A stretch of DNA of 64,000 nt from assembly GCA_963556195.1 (NCBI GenBank), contig OY744525.1, positions 21,449,686 to 21,513,685 of the forward strand, in the 5' to 3' direction. This DNA is from Sepiola atlantica (lineage: Eukaryota; Mollusca; Cephalopoda; Sepiida; Sepiolidae). The notes beneath the pieces are model-generated. The model saw nothing but the letters and a program-made list of their open reading frames with translations, was not told where the DNA came from and did not search any database. Shown piece after piece: positions 1 through 10,158 of the stretch (its first letter is position 1; each line of letters opens with the position of its first letter). The position numbers and the translations under genes are program-made.

Positions 1-49
1 TCGAGTAGGAGTACACAGTGATTTTCAGTGATTCTCAGTAAACGCTGGG

Positions 50-205
50 TGGGCTTCGAGGGGATTAATAATTAGAAATTTACTGTACATTATTTAAATA
101 AATGTGCTTGTACTTCGAAACTTTCTCATCCAATCAAGTACATTCTCAAGCCCCACCCTCAAAAATTGAATATATGAAATGTAAAAATACAATCTAAAAA
201 GGTAA
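50..205. repeat. Dispersed repeat fragment, pair of 60385-60545
   Basis: This stretch shares an ordered series of short blocks with 60385-60545: an AT-rich start, a 'ctcatccaatcaa' block, a short C-rich block and a 'ttgaatat...aaatgtaaaaata' end. It is probably a low-identity copy of a dispersed element whose class I do not recognise. No reading frame of note. Confidence 0.35.
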
Positions 206-299
206 TATAATGTTATGAATTGGATGCAGGAGGACACTGAGTTTTCCTTATGGTCAGCTTATAATATAGCACGAATGGACATTCTTAATGTGTCCATTT

Positions 300-640
300 A
301 ATCTGCTTGTTTGCAAACAGAAAAGTTATTTCAAACTTAAGGATGACAGACCAACAAAAATGCTATTACAAGCTAAAGTATGACAAACCATAAAAAATGC
401 TATTTTTAACTTAAGCATGGCAGACCAACAAAAATGCAATTTTAATGGAAATGCTATTTCAAACTTATGTCTTTATTCTTCTTGATTCTTGTCGGACTCC
501 CAATGGACAGATTTTCTTTCAGAAATGCTAGAATACACCTACAATAACATGTAGCAATCCAATATGTGTATTTAATGATAAAAATGCTATTTTCAACTGA
601 ATCGTGACAGACAAACCAAAACAACACCAAGAATGAACAA
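300..640 (-). repeat. Family R repeat, four partial tandem copies
   Basis: A motif of the form 'atgctatttcaaacttaag...gacagaccaac' occurs about four times in this stretch, each copy partial and diverged. The same motif recurs on both strands throughout the window, for example near 7.4, 17.2, 26.7, 27.4, 39.1, 42.3, 44.9 and 50.0 kb. It is a very abundant dispersed repeat, named family R here. No coding capacity was seen and its class is unknown. Confidence 0.5.
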
Positions 641-773
641 TTCATTTCATATTGGTGTGTGGATGCATCGAGAAAAACTAATTATTTTTTAAAAATCAAA
701 CAAATTAAAATCCATTTTCATCTGCTTTTTTTCTAACAGCACGTGATCATGCTCTTTTTAAAAACTTGTCAAA

Positions 774-880
774 AGCCAATTTTATTTACTTAACTACCAG
801 CCAATTTTATTTACTTAACTACCAGCCAATTTTATTTACTTAACTACCAGCCAATTTTATTTACTTAACTACCAGCCAAT
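774..880. repeat. 25-bp minisatellite, about 4.3 copies
   Basis: Four nearly identical 25-bp units (start 'agccaattttatttactt') follow each other at 774, 799, 824 and 849, with a partial fifth. The lack of divergence suggests recent expansion. Confidence 0.9.
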
Positions 881-984
881 TCCTTGTCGCTGCTGAGATT
901 TCTAAGCAACACTGGTTTCTCATTACATCACATCCACATGACAGAGACAAATCCGTCCCACCAGCTGTCGTATTTTTGTTTTTG

Positions 985-1381
985 TTTTTACTAATAAGCC
1001 AACACTTATCAAGGCCAAAAGCCACCCAAGAAAACAGTGTTAATGAGATGGATAAATCGTCACTTGAATGATGAAGAATATTATGAAAGCATTAAAAATG
1101 ATAAATTAAATGAACAGAATTTGATTAATTAAGAGGACATTTTATGACAAATATTTTTTGACATTGGATTTGAAGACGACCATGTTGTAGTTGGCAGGGT
1201 AGAATATCCATGGTAATGTGTTCCACAGATGGAAAGTTCTTGAAAATAAACTTTGTCCATAGAAATTCTGTTTGATGTTAAGTACACAAAGGCAAAAAAA
1301 GAATGTTCTTTGCAGTTGTAGAAAACGGAGTTCTTGCTGTGAATGTCTTACAAGGAGGAACCAAAGATTGACTGTGTTCAA
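985..1381 (-). mobile_element. Non-LTR retrotransposon 3' end (RT C-terminal tail)
   Basis: On the minus strand an open segment (1142-1381) ends in a peptide with 'SRTFHLWNTLPW' followed by 'YNMVVFKSNVKKYLS'. This matches the usual C-terminal tail of many animal LINE polymerases (FFPRTxxLWNxLP ... FKSxVNxxL). The minus-strand 3' untranslated part runs to about 985 and contains 'cttgataagtgttggc', also seen at the ends of the copies at 6.1, 19.9, 32.8 and 52.7 kb. No catalytic domain is present, so it is a dead, 5'-truncated copy. The clade (CR1/Jockey/L2-like) cannot be fixed from the tail alone. Confidence 0.75.
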
Positions 1382-1389
1382 GGCATTAA

Positions 1390-2240
1390 ATTACCGTACA
1401 ACATATTTCTGAAAAATATTTCTATGTATTTACGTAAAAGATATTAACAAATTAGAAACAAGGAATTATTATCGGCTTTTAATATTAATTCTGATGTAAA
1501 TATCTACATACATTCTGAGATGAATTTAATTAAAATCGTAAGTTATTATGTGTGCGTATTCTTATTGATACATGAATACATGTAAAAACTCATTTTAATT
1601 CAAAATTAAACAATTAAAATTCCATTTTGTTTTAAAGGCTTGAATGTCTCGTCTTTTTTTATCAGAAATTAAATGTCTCAAAAGTCTTCAAAATGGATAG
1701 ATTAAAACACGGAATGTCATGAAGACAAGGAAGAGATTTAATTATCCACAAACTAATTTTGGAATGTTAATGATTCTTCTCCAAAACAATAGATCCATCC
1801 CAAAAAATATTTTCTATTCATTTGACAACTTAAAAAATATCTTATCTGGTGTAAATTCTATTTGGAACTCGATACAAATTTTGATTCAAAAGTCAGGCAT
1901 GACATTTACGATTTTCCAAACAATAAAATCTGACGAATGTTTTCTAAAAATAAGTCTGTGTTGTTGATGCTCATTATGCCATTTGCATGTCTTCCTTATT
2001 TATAATTTAATCGCTGAGGTTCTTTTGTTTTCTCATATTTTTTTCACCAATCTTCATAATCTGTATATACAGGTCAACAATTCAGATCAACAGCTAAGCC
2101 ATTTTTGTTTAACAAACATTATTAAATATGAATTGAATTTTACTCGGAAAGGACAAGTTTTCATAAATAGACTAGAAATATTACAAAATGGACGACTCAT
2201 CATTTCCCAGATGATTTCGTTGGAAATAGAACCATCAATT
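1390..2240. other. AT-rich stretch without recognisable gene
   Basis: Two short open frames (1719-1967 and 1983-2312, plus strand) are rich in N, I, F and K and show no domain. They look like chance frames in AT-rich DNA. I see no repeat match inside the window. Confidence 0.5.
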
Positions 2241-2245
2241 AGAAA

Positions 2246-3190
2246 TAAAGAAAAAGACAAAGATAAATTTGAAAAGAAAAAGGAAAAAAAAGTAAAAGGA
2301 AAGAAAAGGTAAAGGGAAGGTAAAAGGAAATAAAAAGGTAAAAGAAAAGCTAAAAGGTAAAAACAAAGAAAATAAAAAAGGAAAGAAAAAAATAAAATAA
2401 AAAAATAAAATAAAAAAGGAAGGAAAATGAAAGGAAAAAAGGAAAATGAAAGAAAAAAAGGAAAATGAAAGGAAAAAAGGAAAATGAAAGAAAAAAGGGA
2501 AAAGAAAGAAATGGAAAAGAAAGAAAGGGAAAAGAAATGAAAGGGAAAAGAAATGAAAGGGAAAAGAAATGAAAGGGAAAAGAAATGAAAGGGAAAAGAA
2601 ATGAAAGGGAAAAGAAATGAAAGGGAAAAGAAATGAAAGGGAAAAGAAAGAAAGGGAAAAGAAAGAAAGGGAAAAGAAAGGAAAGGGAAAAGAAAGGAAA
2701 GGGAAAAGAAAGGAAAGGGAAAAGAAAGGAAAGGAAAGAGAACAGAAAGGAAAGAGAACAGAAAGGAAAGAGAACAGAAAGGAAAGAGAACAGAAAGGAA
2801 AGAGAAAAGATAGGAAAGAGAAAAGATAGGAAAGAGAAAAGATAGGAAAGAGAAAAGATAGGAAAGAGAAAAGATAGGAAAGAGAAAAGATAGGAAAGAA
2901 AAAAGATAGGAAAGAAAAAAGATAGGAAAGAGAAAAGATAGGAAAGAGAAAAGATAGGAAAGAGAAAAGAAAAAGAAAAGAAAAGAAAAAGAAAAGAAAA
3001 GAAAAAGAGAAAGGAAAGGAAAGGAAAAGAGAAAGGAAAGGAAAAGAGAAAGGAAAGGAAAAGAGAAAGGAAAGAAGCATGAAAGGAAAAGAACAAAAAA
3101 GAAAAGGAAATGAAAAGGTAATAAAATGAAAGGGAAAATAAAAGATGGAAGGACAAAAGAGAAAAAAAGGAGACAAAAAGAACAAAAATA
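2246..3190. repeat. Polypurine (GA-rich) tract of about 0.95 kb
   Basis: The plus strand is almost entirely A and G, built from drifting units such as 'gggaaaagaaatgaaa', 'ggaaagagaacagaaa' and 'ggaaagagaaaagata'. The minus strand is open in several frames (331 and 268 codons of F, S, L and P) only because polypyrimidine DNA lacks stops, so these are not treated as genes. Such purine/pyrimidine mirror-like tracts can form triplex H-DNA. Confidence 0.9.
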
Positions 3191-3604
3191 GAAACGACTG
3201 ATGTTTAACTAGAATTGTTGAACGTAGCATTAAATGAGCGTTTTTATATCATGTCTTTCACAATTGATTTGGAGAAATATGAAATGATGCTGTTTGTGAG
3301 TATTGGTGACTTTTGAGAATTCATTAAACATGGATATTCAACTTCTTTATTTCATTTGCTCAGGCTAATCAACATGGTTTCACTCATATGTAGGACCAAT
3401 GGTAAGGACAGAGCAGATATGAAATATAATTTGATCAAGCCACATCTGATGATCGTTTTTGGCGATGAGTCACCATGAAAATTTAATATTCTCTCTACAA
3501 AAATTAAATTTAGATATGAATACGCTCTCTTCTTGATAGTGAGTATTTATAAAAAGGCAACCTGTTAAATTAGAAATAATTACATATACATACATACATA
3601 CACA

Positions 3605-3885
3605 CACACACATATATAATTTCCACAGACACGTGTTTCGTCATTGTTACGACTCATCATTGTGGCTAGAACTACCAAGATTCGAAACAAGGATCCCAGT
3701 CTCCAGCGCTCTACTAAGCTAAATTAAACTGCTAATGGCAGTGCGAGAAGTTATATCGTATATAAACAAAGTCATTCATTCATTTATATTTATTTACGAT
3801 ACTGATAACTGTAAGTACTCAATTCTTTTTACGTAAGAGTATCGTCTTAAAGCTAAGTGGAAATCATAATTTCCCCCACTAGAGT
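3605..3885 (-). mobile_element. tRNA-derived SINE-like element
   Basis: On the minus strand a tRNA-like block near 3650-3725 carries an A-box-like 'ttagcttagtagag' and a B-box-like 'gtttcgaatct', the layout of an internal RNA polymerase III promoter. The left end contains 'gacacgtgtttcgtcatt', and the part to 3885 ('actcaattctttttacg') recurs at 57280-57330. It is thus the same family as the copy at 56985-57335. It is too diverged to be a working tRNA gene. Confidence 0.6.
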
Positions 3886-3895
3886 GCTCCACTCA

Positions 3896-3905
3896 TGGGG
3901 GGGGG
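3896..3905. repeat. Poly-G homopolymer
   Basis: A run of about ten G. Similar runs of 8 to 14 G or C occur near 16.1, 16.3, 16.6, 16.95, 17.1, 19.7, 25.45, 28.1, 45.6, 46.4, 54.2 and 59.4 kb, several of them at MITE ends. Confidence 0.8.
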
Positions 3906-4340
3906 CGTATGGTTTAAATCGACACTGCCAAGGTTTCAACCTTATTGTCTCTTTAGAAACAAATCTGTTTGACTTTCTAAAGACAATGTTTATGTCAGCA
4001 ATGCATTAATATCATCTATATATTAATACGCAAGTAAAATATGTCTACCTACCTACCTACGCGTGACACACTCTGCATCGATGATATAACTGAAGCTTCT
4101 TATAAACTGTTCTACGTTTTTATAATGTCTACAATTTAAAAAGTTATGAAATATAAATGAATTTTTTTTTAAAGATTCATGTCAAGATTTTGGGTGATAA
4201 TCGCATATCACTGAGAAGAAAGGAGGGCGTGGTTTGTAAATAGCAGGAGGAGGAGGAGGGGGCCATTGACTTTATGGGAAATTGAATTTAACCATAATTT
4301 ATTATTATGAACAAATATTATTGATTTGAGAGATCGAAGG

Positions 4341-4430
4341 GTATATAAGATTTGACTAGAGATAGGTTAGTTTGGAAGTAAGTTTCTAAAAGCTGTTCAA
4401 CACATGCCAGCATGTAAAACAGTCAAACCG
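4341..4430 (+). mobile_element. LINE 3' terminal fragment
   Basis: Translation gives 'LTRDRLVWK' then, past a stop, 'SKSCSTHASM', the terminal peptide of the LINE whose larger fragments lie at 39841-40205 and 41515-41790. The nucleotide block 'ggttagtttggaagtaa' to 'catgccagcatgtaaaa' is closely shared with 41727-41788. This is only the last roughly 90 bp, so it is a severely 5'-truncated copy. Confidence 0.65.
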
Positions 4431-4552
4431 AATATTTTGATTTGATGAATCGAATTTTACTCTACAAAAATTGTATTAGAAATTATTTAATTAAATGCTA
4501 ATAAATACCAACTTTATATTGTAGTATACTAAATTGTTTTTGAATTTCTTAC

Positions 4553-4554
<2 letters not shown>

Positions 4555-4584
<30 letters not shown>
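4555..4584. repeat. (TA)n microsatellite
   Basis: Pure TA dinucleotide array of about 15 units. Confidence 0.95.
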
Positions 4585-4585
<1 letters not shown>

Positions 4586-4982
4586 CATGAAAATAAACTT
4601 TACAAAATCAGAATCGTGTCAAACTAAGACAGTAGACCTTGTGCACACGAAGGGATCAATATAATTTTAAATAGAGCTTTAAAACAGTAATCTATATCAA
4701 AATGAATAAATGCAAAAGTTTGTTTCCATCTATCCTAACTATAACATTAAAACAGGTTGCACTTATTTAATTCTATCAAACAGCATGCTATTTTGTAATA
4801 CCGTATATATAGTACACAGAAAACACCCATAAACACATTTAGATCTTAATTTGCATATTTATTTTATAAACAGTTTCTAATAAATTAATATTCTGTAATA
4901 TACAGTTGTAATTTTGCATTGCCATATTTTCTTCTATATATATGCAATATTTTTGTCGATAATAAAATATCTGATTTTGCTG

Positions 4983-5040
4983 TGATGCTGAGAACAGGAG
5001 ACTACACTTTGATCTTAGCCAAAGGCCAAGGAGCCATAAA
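4983..5040 (-). repeat. U2 snRNA-like 5' fragment
   Basis: The reverse complement reads 'cttggcctttggctaaga' then 'tcaaagtgtagt', then 'ctcctgttctca'. This matches the conserved 5' region of U2 snRNA (ggccttttggctaagatcaa.tgtagtatctgttct). Similarity stops after about 55 nt, before the branch-site-pairing and Sm regions can be recognised. It is a U2 pseudogene fragment or the detached head of the U2-SINE family at 20.8, 21.3, 36.9 and 46.6 kb. Confidence 0.65.
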
Positions 5041-5124
5041 AATAATGTTTTTATGGTGAGGAATTTTTAAATGAATAATAATAAAAAAGCCGATTTAATC
5101 TATTAGTGTATTACCTTTTAATGG

Positions 5125-5310
5125 GGGTGGGTAGTTTAGTATCGATTCTGTTGTAAAAAAACCGTCCTCCCAGGAATTACCTCCTCATTTGTAAGGGGGT
5201 GGAAGTGATACGCTCAGGTAGTACATCCTCCTTTGGGGAAGGAGATAATGTTATATCTGTTCTGTTGCTATGAGATTATCTTTCCAGGGACTACTAACTC
5301 CCTTTTTTTC
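5125..5310 (+). repeat. Possible very old U2-SINE body copies
   Basis: Short blocks such as 'cgtcctcccaggaattacc', 'tatatctgttctgttgc' and 'tttccagggactac' recall the U2-SINE body ('atcctcccaggctttgcc', 'gtatctgttccgatgg'). The match is weak and interrupted and could be chance. Confidence 0.2.
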
Positions 5311-5421
5311 TTAAGCGTGACGGATCGAAGAAAATCGCAATTTTCTAAATAACTTAAATTTAAGATACCTATTCCGGTCTCGTATAACAATTCAAACACG
5401 GTGTTCGTAATGCTTGACTGT

Positions 5422-6120
5422 AATTTTTCATATTGAAATAGGAAAAATTTTTCATATTGAAATAGGAAAAATTTTTCATATTGAAATAGGAAAAATTTTT
5501 CATATTGAAATAGGAAAAATTTTTCATACTTTAATACGAAAAAATTTTCATATTGTAATACGAAAAATTTTTCATATTGAAATAGGAAAAATTTTTCATA
5601 CTTTAATACGAAAAAATTTTCATATTGTAATACGAAAAATTTTTCATATTGAAATACGAAAAATTTTTCATACTTTAATACGAAAAAATTTTCATATTGT
5701 AATACGAAAAATTTTTCATATTGAAATAGGAAAAATTTTTCATACTTTAATACGAAAAAATTTTCATATTGTAATACGAAAAATTTTTCATATTGAAATA
5801 GGAAAAATTTTTCATACTTTAATACGAAAAAATTTTCATATTGTAATACGAAAAATTTTTCATATTGAAATAGGAAAAATTTTTCATACTTTAATACGAA
5901 AAAATTTTCATATTGTAATACGAAAAATTTTTCATATTGAAATACGAAAAATTTTTCATACTTTAATACGAAAAAATTTTCATATTGTAATACGAAAAAT
6001 TTTTCATATTGAAATACGAAAAATTTTTCATACTTTAATACGAAAAAATTTTCATACTTTAATACGAAAAAATTTTCATACTTTAATACGAAAAAATTTT
6101 CATATTGAAATACGAAAAAA
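5422..6120 (+). repeat. 24-bp satellite, about 29 units, with trimeric higher-order repeat
   Basis: Twenty-nine 24-bp units share 'ggaaaaatttttcata' or 'cgaaaaattttcata' and differ in the adjoining 8-9 bp. Type A has 'ttgaaata', type B 'ctttaata', type C 'ttgtaata'. After four type-A units the order A-B-C repeats as a 72-bp block for most of the array and ends in several B units. The 24-bp period leaves one plus-strand frame open for 236 codons, with 8-residue units such as FHIEIGKI, FHTLIRKN and FHIVIRKI. Nothing suggests it is a gene. Confidence 0.9.
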
Positions 6121-6395
6121 ATGAAACTTTCCTTTCTTCTTCAGTATGCTTAGTGTCATGTGGAATTTCCATGAGTAGAGCTTCTTCACAAGGGCTTCCC
6201 GTCTGTGGAATACATTACCATGGGATTGCTTCCCTGCAGATTACAACATAGTCGTCTTCTAATCTAATGTCAACAGATTCCTGTCATGAACTCCAACAAC
6301 CATTCTCAATCTCTCTCTCAACTGACAATCATTCCATCTCATTAACGCTTATCCTCAAGTGGCTTTTGGCCTTGATAAGTGGTGATCTATTAGTT
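6121..6395 (+). mobile_element. Non-LTR retrotransposon 3' end
   Basis: The sequence after the satellite reads 'cttcccgtctgtggaatac', 'attaccatgggattgc' and 'tacaacatagtcgtcttc', the DNA counterpart of the LWNTLPWD...YNxVVF tail found at 1.1 and 20.0 kb. The 3' untranslated portion 'ctcaagtggcttttggcc' and 'ttgataagtggtg' closes it. It is in the same family as the copies at 985-1381, 19840-20255, 32725-33055 and 52600-52960. No intact frame. Confidence 0.7.
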
Positions 6396-7275
6396 ACTAA
6401 AAAAAACTTCAGCCAGATAGCTCAAACTACAAAAAAATGTCTCAGAGATACAAGGGCGTCTAAAAAGATTGTGAGTTTGAGACATTTAAACTATATTCTC
6501 TCTTTTTGCAAATATCTTTTGTTCATTATAAACTCGATAGACTTTCTGAGAACTGATTTGTTTTCCCCCTCTTGTTTTAAGTCTAAAAAAAAAAAGAAGA
6601 TATGCTACTACCCCTACTTAACAAAATCCATATGATACGAAGTATTAGAGAAGCGATTGAACAATACAAGAAGAGTTTACTATTAAACAATCGAAAAATG
6701 TTTGGCAATTTTGAAATATATATATATATATATCTTACTGCCAATTGTATGCACATATACTCGGCAGATTTTTGCTTTGATCTGTTGACAGAATAGAGGA
6801 AAAGAAACTCAATTTATTGACATTTTTCGCGTGTTTCTCGTCTTTTTTACATTCCCTATAAAACCAATATCTCAACAAGACCTCGCCTTCAGCTTCATCG
6901 GATGATGGAGATGATGAGAGATGTGCATTGAAGCACTATTAATTGATACAGACATATAGACACACACACACACACACATATATATACCCATATATATGTA
7001 TGTACATTTTGTTTTTGTCTTTTTTATTATTGGTATTCAAGGTATCTGCGCTGTGTTCTTGGATAGGTTATTGATAAATAATACTTTGATTGCAGTCTGA
7101 TATAGTTTCTTTGCAAAAAATTTAAAAAAAAACGCTGTTCTTGCTAAGAAAAAATTCTTTAATTTTGATGTCTAAGAAAATGTTAGCTCAAGCCTCGACT
7201 ATATTGAATACATTACAGTGCTATGAGTATAATGAGTATTATTTAGGTGTCAATTCAATCTGCAAGTTCAGTGAT
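6396..7275. other. AT-rich stretch with microsatellites, no gene seen
   Basis: Contains short TA (6717-6733) and CA/TA (6960-7000) arrays. Open frames at 6267-6635 and 7141-7371 have no recognisable domain and overlap repeat DNA. Confidence 0.5.
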
Positions 7276-7279
7276 GAAA

Positions 7280-7515
7280 ACTTACACGTGACAGAAGAAC
7301 CGACCAAGAGAACTTCTTATAAAAGGTCAGTGAAAAAACAGAAGCTTTTTAACTTTAGTGTGACAGACTGATGGACAGATCAACCCTCTTACAGAGATTT
7401 GTGGATGCATCAAGGTAATCAGTGAAAACCGACTTTGATGAAAATGCCTTTTCAGACTTAAGTATGACAGACCAACGGACGACCAACAAAATAGTATTTC
7501 AAACTCAAGCATGAT
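7280..7515 (-). repeat. Family R repeat copies
   Basis: Contains 'gtgtgacagactgatggac', 'cagatttgtggatgcatc'-like text and a second partial copy 'agtatgacagaccaacgg'. These fit the R consensus (aaactTAAGcrTGACAGACCAAC...CTCTTaYAGAGAtGtGTGGAtGCATC). Confidence 0.55.
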
Positions 7516-7550
7516 TGACGGACGTATCTAACATACTACTTAAAGAGTGA

Positions 7551-8293
7551 ACCCCTAACCCTTCCAAAATGTCACCCATGGAATCATTAATAATATTCAT
7601 AATACAAATAAACTTCACTCTATACCTGACTTGCTAACTAACTTTCAACCATGAATGTCTAACAGTATTCGTTTCATCACTGTTCAATTTGGGGGCAATT
7701 TGGTGATCGTCTCATCAGTAGCAGGAGTGATCCTGAATGGGCTTCACACTTTCCAAACCATAATCTCCAAGACTTTTTTTTTATCTGTGAGTTATCTTAA
7801 AGATAATATCTATCAACACAATCCCAGAACTAATGAGTACCATCACAGCCAAACTCATGGCAGTGCCAAGAGAGTAGTATGTCAGAAATATTATCAATTT
7901 TGCATGTCATATCCACGTGTGCTTATCATTGAGTGGCGATAAATAAATACTATTGGATATTAATGACTGAAACTTGGTGGACAAGTGTTAGGACACCTAA
8001 CGAAAACGGAATTATCTCCCTTGAACCATTTCGGGAGTTAAGAGTTATCGCCCTTGGAAAAGGGTCGTCTGCCCGGAGAGAAAGAAAACAAAGACCACAG
8101 CGTCAGACTGTTAATATATCAATCGCGTCCAGCGGCCAATTAACTCATTAATTCATTCTGTATTCAGTTTTAATAAATCTGTTAAACGTTTCTCTTGATA
8201 GTTCATCCATTTATTTACAAGTTATTATTTGTAATTAACCTAAAGTACGAGGTTATGAAAACAAGTCAGACATTTTTTTGCAGTCACCCTGTA
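7551..8293. mobile_element. Palindromic MITE, family P copy 1 (interrupted)
   Basis: Family P is a foldback element seen also at 16817-17143, 21862-22346 and 45817-46379. This copy has the left end ('cacccatggaatcattaat'), the mid-element 'gcaggagtgatcctgaatgg' block, and the right arm 'gtggcgataaataaatac' to 'cttggtggacaag'. It is then broken by an inserted LTR-like block (7986-8260). After the insertion only 'tcagaca' and a terminal 'gtcaccct' remain, so part of the right arm is deleted. No transposase is encoded. Confidence 0.65.
7986..8260 (+). mobile_element. Solo-LTR-like insertion within MITE P1
   Basis: The family-P text '...ctggacaagtcaggcat', intact in other copies, is here split: 'acaag' at 7981-7985 precedes the insert and 'acaag' plus 'tcagaca' resumes at 8261. 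That is a 5-bp target duplication typical of LTR-retroelement integrase. The insert starts with TGTTAGGAC, is GC-richer than its surroundings and has AATAAA near 8170. The 3' end does not show a clean CA. No internal region is present, so it may be a recombined solo LTR. Confidence 0.5.
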
Positions 8294-8317
8294 CATTTCT
8301 TCACTAATTTTATTCAA

Positions 8318-8378
8318 TCTTAAGCGTGACAGACCAACCAACAGACAGAGCCTCTAATAGAGAGGCGTGGACGCATTT
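8318..8378 (-). repeat. Family R repeat copy
   Basis: Carries 'aagcgtgacagaccaacc', 'cagacagagcctctaat' and 'gaggcgtggacgcat', one of the cleaner matches to the R consensus. Confidence 0.6.
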
Positions 8379-8799
8379 AAAATAAAAATCCTTACATTAA
8401 TTCTGTCTTAAGCGACACACCTTATTACAGCCTGGTTTATTCTTATGTGCATTACAATTGAAAACATATTTCTCTGCTGCTATATTTAACTCCTCCAATT
8501 CTTGGATGATTATAAAAATTATATTTTCAACACCTTTAAGTCGTCTAAGAATAATAGAAAGTATACGTTAAAAAATATAAAGAATTAATTGACTAGAATT
8601 AATAAATTCTCATTTATTTATATATAAAGTTGTAGTAGCTGTATATTTGTATGTTAGTGTTCGTTGCAGAATTTAAAAAAATTGAGAATAAAAAAATAAA
8701 TAAAATAAGAATGGTGTAGTTTGCTTGAATCATTGTGTGTATTTATATTTACCATCTTGGGGCAGGTATTCTGCTAGTTATATATATATATATATATAT

Positions 8800-8900
8800 T
8801 TATACACTATACGTTCTCATGACCCATCGGATCACAACCTCTAACACTATTCTACTTGGATTTCATTCGACAACTCATAAACTGTGACATCTTTTAAGAC
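8800..8900. repeat. Dispersed repeat, pair of 36185-36290
   Basis: Shared blocks include a 'catgaccc.t' segment, 'cataacc/cacaacc', 'cactattct' and 'gatttcattcg'. Class unknown; about 100 bp. Confidence 0.4.
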
Positions 8901-8922
8901 ATTCTTATTATGTATAACTGAA

Positions 8923-8981
8923 AATAATAAGTCTCTTTACTTTTATATTATTATTATTATGTAAAAGTAAAGAGACTTATT
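8923..8981. repeat. Hairpin with about 22-nt arms
   Basis: 'ataagtctctttactttta' on the left is matched by 'taaaagtaaagagacttat' on the right across an (ATT)n loop of about 15 nt. The stem is essentially perfect. Confidence 0.8.
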
Positions 8982-8999
8982 TGACCATCTAATTTACGT

Positions 9000-9440
9000 A
9001 TGTGTAAATGCTTATGTAGTGTGCTCTATCAAGTTTTTCATATTTTACAGACTTTGTAACTGTGACGTAACTATGAGTTGTTATAAGTCGAGAACATCAT
9101 ACTCCGGAGACTTGCTGTAGATATCCTTAGAGGCATTCATCAGATCTCTATGTCTATGTAAATTGAGCCAGTAGGTCCCACTCAACTTGAACTTTGACCT
9201 CGATTATTTAACCTACTGCTGCTTTATTTTTATTTTTTAGATATGGCCGTGCATCACTATTACTGACTATGTCTGACAGTCGGCTTCACTGTACCTTTCA
9301 CTTAGCTTTGACCTTGAAAATTGATGGTTAATCTGCTTCTGCTGTTGGTTTATGTTTTCTTAAGTTACGAAGGAGTACGACTGAATTTAGAAAAGGTAGA
9401 ATTATTTTGTTTTAATTCTCTGGAGAAGATTTCTTTTCAT
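9000..9440. other. Non-coding stretch, nothing recognised
   Basis: Moderate GC patches around 9090-9350 ('ttgaactttgacctcgatt', 'ttagctttgaccttgaaaa') form a loose internal repetition. No domain or RNA gene seen. Confidence 0.4.
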
Positions 9441-9447
9441 CATTCTT

Positions 9448-9786
9448 AACTCTAAAAAAATAATAACTCTAAAAAAATAATAACTCTAAAAAAATAATAA
9501 CTCTAAAAAAATAATAACTCTAAAAAAATAATAACTCTAAAAAAATAATAACTCTAAAAAAATAATAACTCTAAAAAAATAATAACTCTAAAAAAATAAT
9601 AACTCTAAAAAAATAATAACTCTAAAAAAATAATAACTCTAAAAAAATAATAACTCTAAAAAAATAATAACTCTAAAAAAATAATAACTCTAAAAAAATA
9701 ATAACTCTAAAAAAATAATAACTCTAAAAAAATAATAACTCTAAAAAAATAATAACTCTAAAAAAATAATAACTCTAAAAAAATAA
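9448..9786. repeat. 17-bp minisatellite, about 20 copies
   Basis: Perfect repetition of 'aactctaaaaaaataat' about 20 times with no substitutions visible, which implies very recent expansion or strong homogenisation. Confidence 0.97.
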
Positions 9787-9871
9787 ACTTTTTTTGCCAT
9801 ATGAAAATAGAAATCATAAATACATGATTAAAATATTATTCTTGGAGACATTTCATTTTTTTGTCAAGAAA

Positions 9872-10158
9872 TGAGTGCAGTCAGACACTAACTATCCGCT
9901 TCGTCGCTTTAATGAATGAAATATAGGAGAGTAGAAAGTGGACGTTGGGTTTACTTTCGGCAGCCTCGTAACTCTGCAAATATCAGATGCATTCGTTGTT
10001 AATACAACATGCTTTGTTAACATATAGAACAGAGAACAGACACGTATGTATGGTTATATCGGGTCGCCATCTTTAGTAGTGGTTTCCCTATCTTTAGTTA
10101 CCGGAGAGTTACCTCTTAGGGAAATCTAAGGAGGAGGTAACTTCGTCATACTGTGACA
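9872..10158 (-). mobile_element. Ty3/gypsy 3' LTR
   Basis: Reading on the minus strand, 'tgtcacagtatgacgaag' starts the LTR directly after a purine run 'aaaaagaggga' (10159-10169) that fits a polypurine tract. The LTR continues through 'ttacctcctccttagattt' and appears to end near 9872 ('ctgactgcactca'). The 5' boundary is well placed because the coding remnant lies immediately upstream; the 3' boundary is uncertain by some tens of bases. Confidence 0.6.

Noticed and set aside
2235..3230. Long minus-strand frames (331 and 268 codons) of F/S/L/P residues
   Set aside because: They arise from polypyrimidine DNA that cannot encode stops; no domain and no heterogeneity in composition.
5414..6124. 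236-codon frame with FHIEIGKI-type repeats
   Set aside because: It follows the 24-bp satellite exactly and has no non-repeat domain.
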